A stretch of 64,000 bases of DNA, taken from contig NC_008541.1 in NCBI RefSeq assembly GCF_000196235.1, positions 1,488,001 through 1,552,000 of the forward strand. Reading direction: 5' to 3'. Positions within the stretch are counted from its first letter, which is position 1, and each line of letters opens with the position of its first letter. This document shows, in pieces, positions 41,314 through 50,681 of this stretch. The notes under the pieces were generated by a model that worked only from the letters and a program-made list of their open reading frames with translations, was not told where the DNA came from and ran no database searches. This DNA comes from Arthrobacter sp. FB24. Its GTDB lineage: Bacteria; Actinomycetota; Actinomycetes; Actinomycetales; Micrococcaceae. The position numbers and the translations under genes are program-made.

Positions 41314-42233
41314 TGGATCAGGCACAGCAGGCACCCGGACCCAGGGTCCGGGTCCGGGGGAAGCAACGCTCCAACCCAACACCCAAGGCCGGAAGGAACC
41401 TTCCTGCCGCCACGGTGGTGGGCCTCGCGATGCTTTTCGCCGTATTGGGGGGTCTCCTGTTCCTGCCGCTCGGGTTTGTCCTGGTCACCACCACGTTCGC
41501 GGTGTTCGGCGTCTGGGAGATCTTCCGGGCGCTGGAGGTGAGCGGCACCCGCCTGCCCATAGTCCCGGTGATGATAGGCACGGTCGGCATGCCGCTGGCT
41601 GCTTACTTCGGCGGACTGGAAAGCCTGCTGTTCGCACTGCTGGCCAGCAGCGTGGCGGTGCTCTTATGGCGGACCATCGAGAGCGCCGCCGGGTCCGCCC
41701 GGAGCATCTTCGCCGGGGTGTTCACGCTGGCCTGGGTGCCGTTCTTCATCAGCTTCGCGATCCTGCCGCTGCACGGCGTGGGGAGCGTGACGCCGGTGGG
41801 CTTCTGGCCCGGAGGCGTGATTCCGCACGGCGCCTGGCAGATCGCCACCATGCTCCTGCTGGTCGTGTCCAACGATACTTTCGGCTATCTGGTGGGAGCG
41901 TCCTTCGGAAAGCATCCCATGGCGCCCAAGATCAGTCCGAAGAAATCGTGGGAAGGGTTCGCGGGCTCCATCGGCGGGGCCATCGCCGTGGGTGTCCTGG
42001 CATGCCTGTTCCTGCTGGATAAGCCGTGGTGGGTGGGTGTCGTTCTCGCCGTGGGCATGGTGGCGGCGTCAACCATCGGCGATCTCTCCGAATCGATGGT
42101 CAAACGTGAACTCGGCATCAAGGACATGAGCAGCATCCTGCCTGGTCATGGCGGCGTCATGGACCGCCTGGACTCAATCGTGTTCGCCTCACCGGCGGCG
42201 TTTATCCTGTTCACGGCTGTCTCCGGCGCCTAA
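41313..42233 (+). CDS. cdsA: Phosphatidate cytidylyltransferase
   Basis: 306 residues with about eight membrane helices after a basic 30-residue N-terminus. The C-terminal signature S-x-M/V-KR-x2-GIKD-x6-PGHGG-x2-DR-x-D is complete (SMVKRELGIKDMSSILPGHGGVMDRLDS). It makes CDP-diacylglycerol, the precursor used by the CDP-alcohol transferases. Translationally coupled to frr. Confidence 0.95.
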   Translation: MDQAQQAPGPRVRVRGKQRSNPTPKAGRNLPAATVVGLAMLFAVLGGLLFLPLGFVLVTTTFAVFGVWEIFRALEVSGTRLPIVPVMIGTVGMPLAAYFGGLESLLFALLASSVAVLLWRTIESAAGSARSIFAGVFTLAWVPFFISFAILPLHGVGSVTPVGFWPGGVIPHGAWQIATMLLLVVSNDTFGYLVGASFGKHPMAPKISPKKSWEGFAGSIGGAIAVGVLACLFLLDKPWWVGVVLAVGMVAASTIGDLSESMVKRELGIKDMSSILPGHGGVMDRLDSIVFASPAAFILFTAVSGA

Positions 42234-42311
42234 AGGCGTCCTGCCCGCAAACAACCCGGCACCTTAGACTGGTGCGGAGCAAAACAGCTGAACAGCACTG
42301 AAGGAAGCAAA

Positions 42312-42896
42312 GTGACAGTGGACATTCAACGGCAGATACCTGCGTCTTTTGACCGCGTGCAGCGGAACGAATACGGCTACAACGCCAAGCAGGTGGACCA
42401 GTTCCTCCAGCGCGCACGGGTTTCGTTCGAGAATCCGGGGGCCGCCGCACAGGTCATCAGGAGCGCCGATGTCCGGGCGGTCTGCTTCGATCCGGTCAAA
42501 GGCGGCTATGCCGCGGCCGGGGTCGACGCCGCCCTGGACCGACTGGAAGACGCCTTCGCGCGGCGCGAGCGCGATGAGCTCATCGAAGCCCGCGGCGAGG
42601 ACGCCTGGCTCCGCGAAATCGGCAAGCTGTCCGGTCTCCTGCGGGGGAGACTCCACCGCCCAGACGGCGAACGGTTCCGCCGGCCGGCCGGCGGCCGGGT
42701 CCGGAGCTACAACTCCGTGGACGTTGACAACCTGTGCCACGACCTCATCGGCTACCTTGAACACGACCAACCGCTCAGCGTCGACAATGTCCGCCGCGCC
42801 GTCTTCCGCCAGGCCAAGGGCAAGGATGGCTACGAGGAAACCCAGGTGGACGCCTTCCTGGACCGTGTCGTCGAGCTCATGGCGGCCATCGACTGA
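42312..42896 (+). CDS. DivIVA-domain protein
   Basis: 194 residues from GTG 42312. Two DivIVA-type motifs are visible: FDRVQRNEYGYNAKQVDQFLQRARVSF near the N-terminus and VFRQAKGKDGYEETQVDAFLDRVVELM at the C-terminus, with FDPVKGGYAAAGVDAALDRLED between as a third, weaker one. Such short actinobacterial proteins are thought to relate to polar or septal growth, but no function is shown. Codon bias supports it. Confidence 0.85.
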   Translation: MTVDIQRQIPASFDRVQRNEYGYNAKQVDQFLQRARVSFENPGAAAQVIRSADVRAVCFDPVKGGYAAAGVDAALDRLEDAFARRERDELIEARGEDAWLREIGKLSGLLRGRLHRPDGERFRRPAGGRVRSYNSVDVDNLCHDLIGYLEHDQPLSVDNVRRAVFRQAKGKDGYEETQVDAFLDRVVELMAAID

Positions 42897-42939
42897 TGTT
42901 CCCGGCCCTTCGGCGGTTCCCTGGCGTCCGGCAGCTCCC

Positions 42940-42990
42940 CTAGCGCTCGGCGGTTAACTAGCGCTCGGCGGCTCCCCTAGCGCTCGGCGG
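42940..42990. repeat. Three 14-bp direct repeats at the symporter stop codon
   Basis: CTAGCGCTCGGCGG occurs at 42940, 42958 and 42977. The last copy contains the TAG stop of the leftward symporter, so the end of that gene has been tandemly copied downstream, each copy bringing its own TAG. Confidence 0.75.
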
Positions 42991-44473
42991 CTCCCTGTCG
43001 TTCGGTGGCCAGCGGACGTTCCGGCGTGTGCAGCCTGGTCATGACCTTCGTGAGCGTCCTCGGCACCCGGTCCTTCGTGGCACGGGACACCACTAACATC
43101 ACGGCGAAGGCGGCCGGCACCGTCCAGGCCGCCGGCTGTGCCAGCCACTGCGGCATCGCGGCACCCGATGCGGCCGGACCGGACAAGGCACCAGCAACCA
43201 GGGCGCCGCCGCACAGGACCCCGCCGGTCACCATCCCTGCGATGGCTCCGGCATCCGTGAGGCCCCGCCACCAGATTCCCAGCAGCAGCGCGGGACAAAT
43301 CGTTGAAGCCGTAAACGCGAACACGAGGCCCACGCTGCCGGCCAAGGCCAGGGAGTCCGTCATAAACGCGAAGCCCAGCGGAACTGTGGCCGAGATCAGT
43401 GCGGCCAGCCGGAAGCCACGCACGCTTCCGCCCAGTACGTCCTGGCTGATGACGCCCGCCAGGGACACCACCAGCCCCGACGTGGTGGACAGGAAGGCGG
43501 CAAATGCCCCCGCCACCACCAGCGCCGAGAGCAGCTCGCCAGCAGGGCCGCCGATCAGCCGGCCCGGCAGGAGCAGGACCAGCGCATCCGACCTGCCGCC
43601 CTGCGCTAGGCCCGGGGCGAACATCCGCCCGATCAGCCCGTAGGCAGTGGGAAAGAGATAGAAGACAGACAGCAGTCCCAGCACGATCAGCGTGGTGCGG
43701 CGGGCCGTCTGCCCGTCCGGGTTGGTGTAAAACCGCACCAGCACGTGTGGCAGCCCCAGCGTTCCAAAGAGCAGCGCCACGAGCAGTGAGATGTTCTGGT
43801 ACGGTCCTGTCGGTGCCAGGCCGGTGGGGTTGGTATTGGCTTCGGCCACCGAAGGGACCCCGTTGCCGGCCAGTACCAGGGCTATGAAGACAAGGGGCAC
43901 CGCCATGGCTGTCAGCTTCAGCCAGTACTGGAACGCCTGTACAAAGGTGATGGAGCGCATGCCACCCGCCACTACGGTCACGCACACCACAACGACCACC
44001 GCCACGGACCCCACCCAGGACGGCAGCCCTGTGGTGATGCGGATCGTCAGGGCGGCGCCGTGCAGCTGCGGCACAATGTAAAGCCAGCCCACCACCACAA
44101 CCACCAGGCTGGTGACCCGGCGGACGGGCCGGGAGTCCAGGCGCACCTCCGTGAAATCCGGAATCGTATAGGCGCCCGAGCGGCGCAGCGGCGCGGCAAC
44201 GAAGAGCAGCAGCATCAGGTACCCCGCCGTGTAGCCGATGGGAAACCAGAGGGCATCGGTCCCGGAGAGCAGGACCAGTCCTGCCACGCCCAGGAAACTG
44301 GCGGCCGAAAGGTACTCGCCGCCAATCGCGGAAGCGTTCCACCAGGGGCGGACCGTCCGGGATGCCACGTAGAAGTCGCCTGTGGTCCGTGAAATCCGCA
44401 ACCCGTAGAACCCGATGACGGCGGTGGCCACGGAAACCGCCACGAAGGCCGCAATGCCGACCACCGGGTTCAC
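42977..44473 (-). CDS. Sodium:solute symporter (acetate/monocarboxylate type)
   Basis: 498 residues, 13 membrane helices. DFYVASRTVRPWWNASAIGGEYLSAASFLGVAGLVLLSG is the SSS-family start, and LPHVLVRFYTNPDGQTARRTT is typical of the ActP/MctC branch; the sodium-site Ser/Thr segment VAGAFAAFLSTTSGLVVSLAGVISQDV is present. Likely takes up acetate, pyruvate or propionate with Na+. The gene follows a small membrane protein 7 bp upstream and the LytTR two-component genes. Confidence 0.9.
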   Translation of the reverse strand: MNPVVGIAAFVAVSVATAVIGFYGLRISRTTGDFYVASRTVRPWWNASAIGGEYLSAASFLGVAGLVLLSGTDALWFPIGYTAGYLMLLLFVAAPLRRSGAYTIPDFTEVRLDSRPVRRVTSLVVVVVGWLYIVPQLHGAALTIRITTGLPSWVGSVAVVVVVCVTVVAGGMRSITFVQAFQYWLKLTAMAVPLVFIALVLAGNGVPSVAEANTNPTGLAPTGPYQNISLLVALLFGTLGLPHVLVRFYTNPDGQTARRTTLIVLGLLSVFYLFPTAYGLIGRMFAPGLAQGGRSDALVLLLPGRLIGGPAGELLSALVVAGAFAAFLSTTSGLVVSLAGVISQDVLGGSVRGFRLAALISATVPLGFAFMTDSLALAGSVGLVFAFTASTICPALLLGIWWRGLTDAGAIAGMVTGGVLCGGALVAGALSGPAASGAAMPQWLAQPAAWTVPAAFAVMLVVSRATKDRVPRTLTKVMTRLHTPERPLATERQGAAER

Positions 44474-44480
44474 GGCCGCC

Positions 44481-44827
44481 TCACGCGCCCTCCGCCAGGT
44501 CCCGGTAGCGGGCCTCGTTACGGGCGGCCGTCCGGATGTACAGCCACGCGCTGAGTCCGATCACGGGGTAGATCCCGGCCCCGAGGAGGAGCCAGCCAAA
44601 CGGGATTCCCGCGATCTTCGCTTCCGCCAAACCGGGAACCAGTCCCAGCAGGAGCGGAAAAGCCAGCAGGATCAGCAGGAAGCCCGCCGCCACGACAAGT
44701 GCCAGACGCAGCTGGGAACGGATCAGGGACCGGACGAATACCTGGCCCACATCGGACTCTTCGGCGGCTTCGCGCGAATCCCTCACCGGCTTTGCGGCTG
44801 ACCGCGGGGCCGTCACCCTGACCCGGG

Positions 44828-44831
<4 letters not shown>
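44481..44831 (-). CDS. Small membrane partner protein (DUF485-like)
   Basis: 116 residues with two membrane helices (LALVVAAGFLLILLAFPLLLGLVPGL and FGWLLLGAGIYPVIGLSAWLYI). Its size, topology and place directly before an SSS symporter match the small DUF485-type subunits found with ActP-like transporters. The start overlaps the response regulator stop (ATGA). Confidence 0.75.
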
Positions 44832-45547
<716 letters not shown>

Positions 45548-45569
45548 GGTTCTAGAGTACTGCCGCGGT

Positions 45570-46787
45570 TCAGGCGTCGTGGCCGGGCTGGGACTTGGGA
45601 ACACGCATGGTGATCAGGGTCCCCTCCCCGGGTGCCGTTTCGATGACCAGGCCGTTGTCTTCGCCGTAGACCTGGCGGAGCCGGGCATCCACGTTCCGCA
45701 GCCCCACGTGGTCACTGTCGCTGTGCCCGGCCAGCATGGACCGCAGCTGTTCGGGATCCATCCCCACGCCGTCGTCCTCTATTGTGACCTCCGCGAAGGC
45801 GCCGGAATCGTTCGCCGAAATGGTGATGTGGCCAGGACCCTCCTTGGCCTCCAGGCCGTGCCGGACGGCATTTTCAACCAGGGGCTGCAGGCTGAGGAAC
45901 GGAATTACGGTGCTCAGCACCTCGGGGGCGATCCGCAGGCTCACCTGGACGCGGTCCCCGAAGCGCGCACGCTCCAGCAACAGGTAGCGGTCGATGCAGC
46001 GGAGCTCTTCGGCCAGGGTGGTGAAGTCGCCATGGCGACGGAAGGAGTAGCGGGTGAAGTCGGCGAATTCCACCACCAGCTCCCGGGCCCGCACGGGGTC
46101 CGTGTTGATAAAGGACGCGATGGCGTTGAGCGAGTTGTAGATGAAGTGCGGGCTGATCTGGGCGCGGAGGGCACGGACCTCGGCCTCCATCAGGAGGGTC
46201 CGGGAAGCGTCGAGTTCGGCGAGTTCAACCTGGGCTGCCACCCAGTCTGCCACTTCGCCGGTGGCACGGACCAGCCCGGCGCCAGCCGACGGCGCGAACG
46301 CCGCAATAACGCCCACCACGCGGGCACCGGCCTTGATGGGGGCGATGACGACGGCGCGTTCAATGTCGGTCGTGATCGCGCCGGAAGCCGCATCACCGGC
46401 GAGCATCTGCATTTCCCCGGCCGGGATCACTGCCGTGTGGCCGCCGTCGAGCACCTTGGCCGCCAGTCCCATCAGGGATGGCTTCAATTCCTCCGCGGCG
46501 CCGTCCCAGGCGAGCACTCCGGAAGTGTCGGTGATGGCCAGGGCATCGCAGCCCAGGATGGTGCGGAGCTGCCTGCTGGCTTTGGCCGCGCCCGCGGGGT
46601 TGAGCCCGGTGCGCAGGTGCTGGCCGGCCCTCGAGGCCGCGTGCAGGGTCTTGTACGTGGCGCGTTCGGCATCCGTGCCCAGCTCCCGGAAGGACCGTAG
46701 GACTTTGAGGCCGACACCGACGACGACGGCGATCGCCATCGCGATCACGGCGATGGCTGCGGCGGTGAACAGGGGGGAGTCCGGCAT
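45570..46787 (-). CDS. LytS-like sensor histidine kinase
   Basis: 405 residues. One N-terminal membrane helix, a GAF-like sensor region (residues about 60-190), then the His_kinase motif LRAQISPHFIYNSLNAIASFI with the phospho-acceptor His, and the ATPase N-box LQPLVENAVRHGLE with IEDDGVGMD. There is only one membrane segment, so sensing is probably cytoplasmic. Forms a pair with the LytTR regulator; in enterobacteria similar pairs sense pyruvate and control a transporter. Confidence 0.93.
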   Translation of the reverse strand: MPDSPLFTAAAIAVIAMAIAVVVGVGLKVLRSFRELGTDAERATYKTLHAASRAGQHLRTGLNPAGAAKASRQLRTILGCDALAITDTSGVLAWDGAAEELKPSLMGLAAKVLDGGHTAVIPAGEMQMLAGDAASGAITTDIERAVVIAPIKAGARVVGVIAAFAPSAGAGLVRATGEVADWVAAQVELAELDASRTLLMEAEVRALRAQISPHFIYNSLNAIASFINTDPVRARELVVEFADFTRYSFRRHGDFTTLAEELRCIDRYLLLERARFGDRVQVSLRIAPEVLSTVIPFLSLQPLVENAVRHGLEAKEGPGHITISANDSGAFAEVTIEDDGVGMDPEQLRSMLAGHSDSDHVGLRNVDARLRQVYGEDNGLVIETAPGEGTLITMRVPKSQPGHDA

Positions 46788-46900
46788 GGGCCCAGCGTAA
46801 CGTGCCCGGCGTAGCCGCGCGGCACCGTTTGGCGCAGCATCGGGACCGCTGAGCGACGCCGGGGCGCGGTTCTCTGGATGTAAGCCGCATCACGGGAGAC

Positions 46901-46916
46901 AGTGATTGCAGTCACA
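46901..46916. promoter_or_regulatory. CRP/GlxR-type site upstream of the acetate symporter operon
   Basis: GTGA-TTGCAG-TCACA, one mismatch from the consensus TGTGA-N6-TCACA, about 70 bp before the DUF485 start. GACAGT (46898-46903) and GACTGTC (46925-46931) flank it as a further inverted repeat. Known acs/actP and mctC-type genes are cAMP-CRP or GlxR targets in other bacteria. Confidence 0.6.
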
Positions 46917-46984
46917 TTGGCTGGGACTGTCTGCGGGTGGACGGGGCAGCCGGTGTGGACGGCAAGTCTCAATGAGGAGGAATG

Positions 46985-47365
46985 ATGGGTAACGATGCCC
47001 CAACTCCGGACGCAGCGGCGTCCGTGGACTTCAAGCAAGTCCAATCGACGAAGCAGTTCCAGGAACTGCGCAAGCGTCACCGCAGCTTTGTCTTTCCAAT
47101 GGCCGTTGCGTTCCTGCTCTGGTACTTCGCATACGTCCTCCTGGCCGACTACGCCGTCGGCTTTATGTCCACCAAGGTCTGGGGCAACATCAACATCGGG
47201 CTGATCCTGGGCCTGCTGCAGTTTGTTTCCACGTTCGCCATCACCGGCTGGTACGTGAGCTACTCCAACCGGCGGCTCGATCCCATCGCGGCGGAAATCC
47301 GCCATGAAATCGAAGGCCACGAGTTCGATAAAGCAGGCAACAAAATCAGCGGGGTAACAAAATGA
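46985..47365 (+). CDS. DUF485-domain membrane protein
   Basis: 126 residues from ATG 46985 with AGGAGG 4 bp upstream (ATG 46982 is too close to it). FQELRKRHRSFVFPMAVAFLLWYFAYVLLADYAVGFM and the second helix ending YVSYSNRRLDPIAAEIR are the DUF485 pattern (YjcH in E. coli), the partner encoded before ActP. ATGA overlap couples it to the symporter. Confidence 0.93.
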   Translation: MGNDAPTPDAAASVDFKQVQSTKQFQELRKRHRSFVFPMAVAFLLWYFAYVLLADYAVGFMSTKVWGNINIGLILGLLQFVSTFAITGWYVSYSNRRLDPIAAEIRHEIEGHEFDKAGNKISGVTK

Positions 47366-48978
47366 CGCTTATGGTTCCCGCGGTGAACGTTGCGGATCTC
47401 AAGGACACCACCCTGCTGAACATGGGCATCTTTGGCCTGTTTGTGGCCATCACCATGGTCATCGTGATCAAGGCAAGCCGCAACAACAAGACGGCGGCGG
47501 ACTACTACGCCGCCGGACGTTCCTTCACCGGTCCGCAGAACGGCACCGCCATTGCCGGAGACTACCTCTCCGCGGCGTCGTTCCTCGGGATCACCGGCGC
47601 CATCGCCGTCAACGGCTACGACGGCTTTATGTACTCCATCGGCTTCCTGGTCGCCTGGCTCGTCGCCCTGCTGCTCGTGGCCGAGTTGCTCCGCAACACC
47701 GGCAAGTTCACCATGGCCGATGTGCTCTCCTTCCGGCTCAAGCAGCGCCCGGTGCGCATCGCGGCCGCCATCTCCACCCTGGCGGTCTGCTTCTTCTACC
47801 TCCTGGCGCAGATGGCCGGGGCGGGCAGCCTGATCTCCCTGCTCCTCGGCATCAGCGACTGGGGCGGACAGGCCCTGGTGATCATCGTCGTCGGCGCCCT
47901 CATGATCATGTACGTACTGATCGGCGGCATGAAGGGCACCACCTGGGTGCAGATCATCAAGGCCATGCTGCTGATTGCCGGCGCCGCCGTGATGACCTTC
48001 TGGGTCCTCGCCATCTACGGCTTCAACCTCTCCGACCTGCTGGGCGGAGCGGTGGAAACGTCAGGCAACCCGAACATGCTCAACCCGGGCCTGCAGTACG
48101 GCAAGACCGAAACCTCCAAGCTGGACTTCATGTCCCTGGGCCTGGCGCTGGTGCTCGGCACCGCCGCCCTGCCCCACGTGCTGATGCGCTTCTACACTGT
48201 TCCCACCGCCAAGGAAGCCCGCAAGTCCGTGGTCTGGTCCATCTGGCTGATCGGCCTGTTCTACCTGTTCACCCTGGTCCTGGGCTACGGTGCCGCGGCA
48301 CTGGTCGGCGCTGACACCATCAAGGGTGCCCCGGGCGGAGTCAACTCGGCCGCACCGCTGCTGGCGTTCCACCTTGGCGGCCCGCTGCTGCTGGGCTTCA
48401 TCTCTGCGGTGGCCTTCGCCACCATCCTGGCGGTTGTCGCCGGGCTCACCATCACCGCGGCGGCATCGTTTGCGCACGACATCTACGCCAGCGTGATTGC
48501 CAAGGGGAAGGCCGACGCCGACACGGAGGTCAAGGTCGCCCGGCGCACCGTGGTGGTCATCGGCCTCCTGGCTATCGCCGGCGGCATCTTCGCCAACGGC
48601 CAGAACGTGGCGTTCCTCGTGGCACTCGCCTTCGCTGTGGCGGCCTCGGCGAACCTGCCCACCATCGTGTACTCGCTTTTCTGGCGGAAGTTCACCACCC
48701 AGGGTGCCATCTGGAGCATGTACGGCGGACTTGGCTCAGCGATCATCCTGATCGCACTGTCGCCTGTTGTCTCGGGGGCCAAGACGTCCATGATCCCGGG
48801 CGCCAACTTCGCGATCTTCCCGCTCAGCAACCCCGGCATCGTCTCGATCCCGCTCGCATTCTTGCTGGGCTGGCTAGGGTCGGTGCTGGACAAGAAGCTG
48901 GAAGACACCACCAAGCAGGCCGAAATGGAAGTCCGCTCCCTGACCGGCGTGGGCGCAGAGAAGGCAGTCGACCACTGA
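47362..48978 (+). CDS. Cation acetate symporter (ActP/MctC-like)
   Basis: 538 residues with 13 membrane helices. DYYAAGRSFTGPQNGTAIAGDYLSAASFLGITGAIAVNGYDG is the ActP signature; LPHVLMRFYTVPTAKEARKSV and the sodium-site segment FATILAVVAGLTITAAASFAHDIY follow. Likely imports acetate and related short monocarboxylates. Strongly biased codons suggest high expression. A perfect 17-bp hairpin ends the operon. Confidence 0.93.
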   Translation: MTLMVPAVNVADLKDTTLLNMGIFGLFVAITMVIVIKASRNNKTAADYYAAGRSFTGPQNGTAIAGDYLSAASFLGITGAIAVNGYDGFMYSIGFLVAWLVALLLVAELLRNTGKFTMADVLSFRLKQRPVRIAAAISTLAVCFFYLLAQMAGAGSLISLLLGISDWGGQALVIIVVGALMIMYVLIGGMKGTTWVQIIKAMLLIAGAAVMTFWVLAIYGFNLSDLLGGAVETSGNPNMLNPGLQYGKTETSKLDFMSLGLALVLGTAALPHVLMRFYTVPTAKEARKSVVWSIWLIGLFYLFTLVLGYGAAALVGADTIKGAPGGVNSAAPLLAFHLGGPLLLGFISAVAFATILAVVAGLTITAAASFAHDIYASVIAKGKADADTEVKVARRTVVVIGLLAIAGGIFANGQNVAFLVALAFAVAASANLPTIVYSLFWRKFTTQGAIWSMYGGLGSAIILIALSPVVSGAKTSMIPGANFAIFPLSNPGIVSIPLAFLLGWLGSVLDKKLEDTTKQAEMEVRSLTGVGAEKAVDH

Positions 48979-49010
48979 CAACCTGCTCTGTCGGGGCATA
49001 GCTGACACAA

Positions 49011-49049
49011 ACAACAGGAGCTCCCGTGAATTACGGGAGCTCCTGTTGT
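49011..49049. terminator. Bidirectional terminator with 17-bp perfect stem
   Basis: ACAACAGGAGCTCCCGT (49011-49027) pairs perfectly with 49033-49049 around GAATT. It sits between convergent genes; the leftward side begins with A-rich sequence (T-run on the other strand). Confidence 0.88.
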
Positions 49050-49068
49050 GTGTCTTGCTGTCCGGGGA

Positions 49069-49890
49069 TCAGGCCTTCGGACGGAGTTTGATGTTGATCA
49101 TCTTCATGTCCTTATTGCCGTCGAAGCGGTAGGCCAGATCCACTTCCTTGCTGCCGCAGCTGATGACGCCGGCGACGTCGGCAGCGTTGTTGCCGTTCTC
49201 GGTGCTCACCTTGAAGTCGTTGTACGTCGGCTTGCAGGTTTCGTCCAGTTCAAGGCTTTGGACGCCGGCGGCGAATTCCTCCTTGGAGAGCTTCTGCTGC
49301 AGGGCGGGGTCGAGGAAGTCGTCATAGGCGGTGTCGGTGTCCCCGGAGATGACCAGCTGGGTGAAATCCTCCGCCAGGCCCTTGGCTTTGGCGGTTGCGC
49401 CGCCCACCAGGTTGACCAGCAGCACCACGCCCACCACGGCGAGGAGCACGACTCCGCCGACTATGCCCAGAATGATCCACAGTTTCTTTCGGTCTCTGGC
49501 AGGTGGCTGCTGGCCCGGAACACCGTAAGGTCCGGGGGCTGCAGGAGCGCCGTACGGCGCGCTTCCGTACTGTGGATGCCCGAGCTGCCGGTTTCCGTCG
49601 CCGGGAGCCGCGGATGGTGGCGGCCCGTACGGCGGCTGACCGTGCTGCGTTTGCCCGTACTGCGGTTCCCCGTAATGGGGGACCGGCGGCGGTCCCGGAA
49701 CTCCCAGCTCGGGTGACCCGTAGTGCGGAGCGGGTGCCTGCTGGCCTGAAGGCTCGTGCGCCGGGAGCGGCGGCTGTCCAGGGACCCCTGGTTGAGAGGC
49801 CCCGCGCGGCGGGACCGCAGGAGGCTGCCGCCGGCGCCGCCCGCCGTCGCCCGGTTCGGCCGGCTGGGACGGTTCCTGAGGATTGCTCAA
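49069..49890 (-). CDS. Proline-rich membrane-anchored protein with DUF4878-like domain
   Basis: 273 residues from TTG 49888-49890 with GGAAAGG 8 bp upstream. The first 140 residues are Pro/Gly/Tyr/Gln-rich (repeats such as YGQ, YGPP, PQYG), then one membrane helix (LWIILGIVGGVVLLAVVGVVLLV) and an outer domain (AKGLAEDFTQLVISGDTDTAYDDFLDPALQQKL) of the DUF4878/NTF2-like type with a Cys pair (ETCKP, ISCGS). The role is unknown; probably envelope-associated. Confidence 0.82.
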   Translation of the reverse strand: MSNPQEPSQPAEPGDGGRRRRQPPAVPPRGASQPGVPGQPPLPAHEPSGQQAPAPHYGSPELGVPGPPPVPHYGEPQYGQTQHGQPPYGPPPSAAPGDGNRQLGHPQYGSAPYGAPAAPGPYGVPGQQPPARDRKKLWIILGIVGGVVLLAVVGVVLLVNLVGGATAKAKGLAEDFTQLVISGDTDTAYDDFLDPALQQKLSKEEFAAGVQSLELDETCKPTYNDFKVSTENGNNAADVAGVISCGSKEVDLAYRFDGNKDMKMINIKLRPKA

Positions 49891-50011
49891 GATCAAGCCT
49901 TTCCGGCAGCCGGCCTGGCCAGTGCCTGATTGCACGGGCCGTTCACGGCCGCGATTCGTTCGTCTCTACCCAGCCTATAACCCCGGCGTCCCCTCAACCG
50001 GAAGCGAACCC

Positions 50012-50485
50012 TCAGCCTTCGGCGGGGCCGCGCTCGAGCAGCGGCTGGATCCGGAACGGGATCAGCTCTCCCATGGCCAGCGCCGTATCCGTCCGGTCCA
50101 CTCCCTCACAGGCCAGAATCTTGCCGTTAATGCGGAAGAGGTCTTCGGCGTCCAGCGCCACTACCCGCAGCAGGAGGTCCGCGGAGCCGGTCAGTCCGTA
50201 ACCTTCCAGGATTTCCGGGATGCCGGCCAGGTCCACTGCCAGCTGGCCCAGTTTCTGCTGCTGCACGTGGACAGAGATGAAGGCCATCAGCGGATATCCC
50301 AGTGCCGCCGGATTGATCCGCCGCTCAAAGGACAGGAAGACGTGCTTTTTCTCCAGCTGGGCCATCCGGGCCTGCACTGTGTTGCGGGAGAGCCCGAGCT
50401 TCTGCGCCAGGGCAACCACCGTCCGTTTCGGGTCCTTCGCGAGGGCGGAAAGGAGCCGGGTGTCAGTGCCATCCAAAGCTTGCAT
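50012..50485 (-). CDS. Lrp/AsnC-family transcriptional regulator
   Basis: 157 residues. N-terminal HTH (DTRLLSALAKDPKRTVVALAQKLGLSRNTVQARMAQLEKK) and C-terminal RAM/ligand domain (LMAFISVHVQQQKLGQLAVDLAGIPEILEGYGLTGSADLLLRVVA). Divergent from the E1alpha gene with a TGAGCATT-type palindrome between. Lrp homologues (BkdR) are known activators of branched-chain oxo-acid dehydrogenase operons. Confidence 0.93.
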   Translation of the reverse strand: MQALDGTDTRLLSALAKDPKRTVVALAQKLGLSRNTVQARMAQLEKKHVFLSFERRINPAALGYPLMAFISVHVQQQKLGQLAVDLAGIPEILEGYGLTGSADLLLRVVALDAEDLFRINGKILACEGVDRTDTALAMGELIPFRIQPLLERGPAEG

Positions 50486-50528
50486 AATGCGCAAGGCTAG
50501 CACGGGAGCTGGGCCTGAGACAGGGCAT

Positions 50529-50571
50529 AATGCTCAGTTTTTTGGACAGTGGTTGTACCCAATGAGCATTG
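50529..50571. promoter_or_regulatory. Lrp-type operator pair
   Basis: AATGCTCA (50529-50536) and its exact complement TGAGCATT (50563-50570) are 26 bp apart; the right one lies in the palindrome CAATG-AG-CATTG (50560-50571). The position between the divergent lrp and E1alpha genes fits joint autoregulation and activation. Confidence 0.65.
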
Positions 50572-50681
50572 TGAGTATGGTCACAATTATCCGGGGCAAC
50601 GGCGCCCGGGCGGCTGGCGTGCACGGGGATCACGAGTTCCTTGAGCGCCGGTGACACGACGTATGAAGGTTGCGTGCAACT

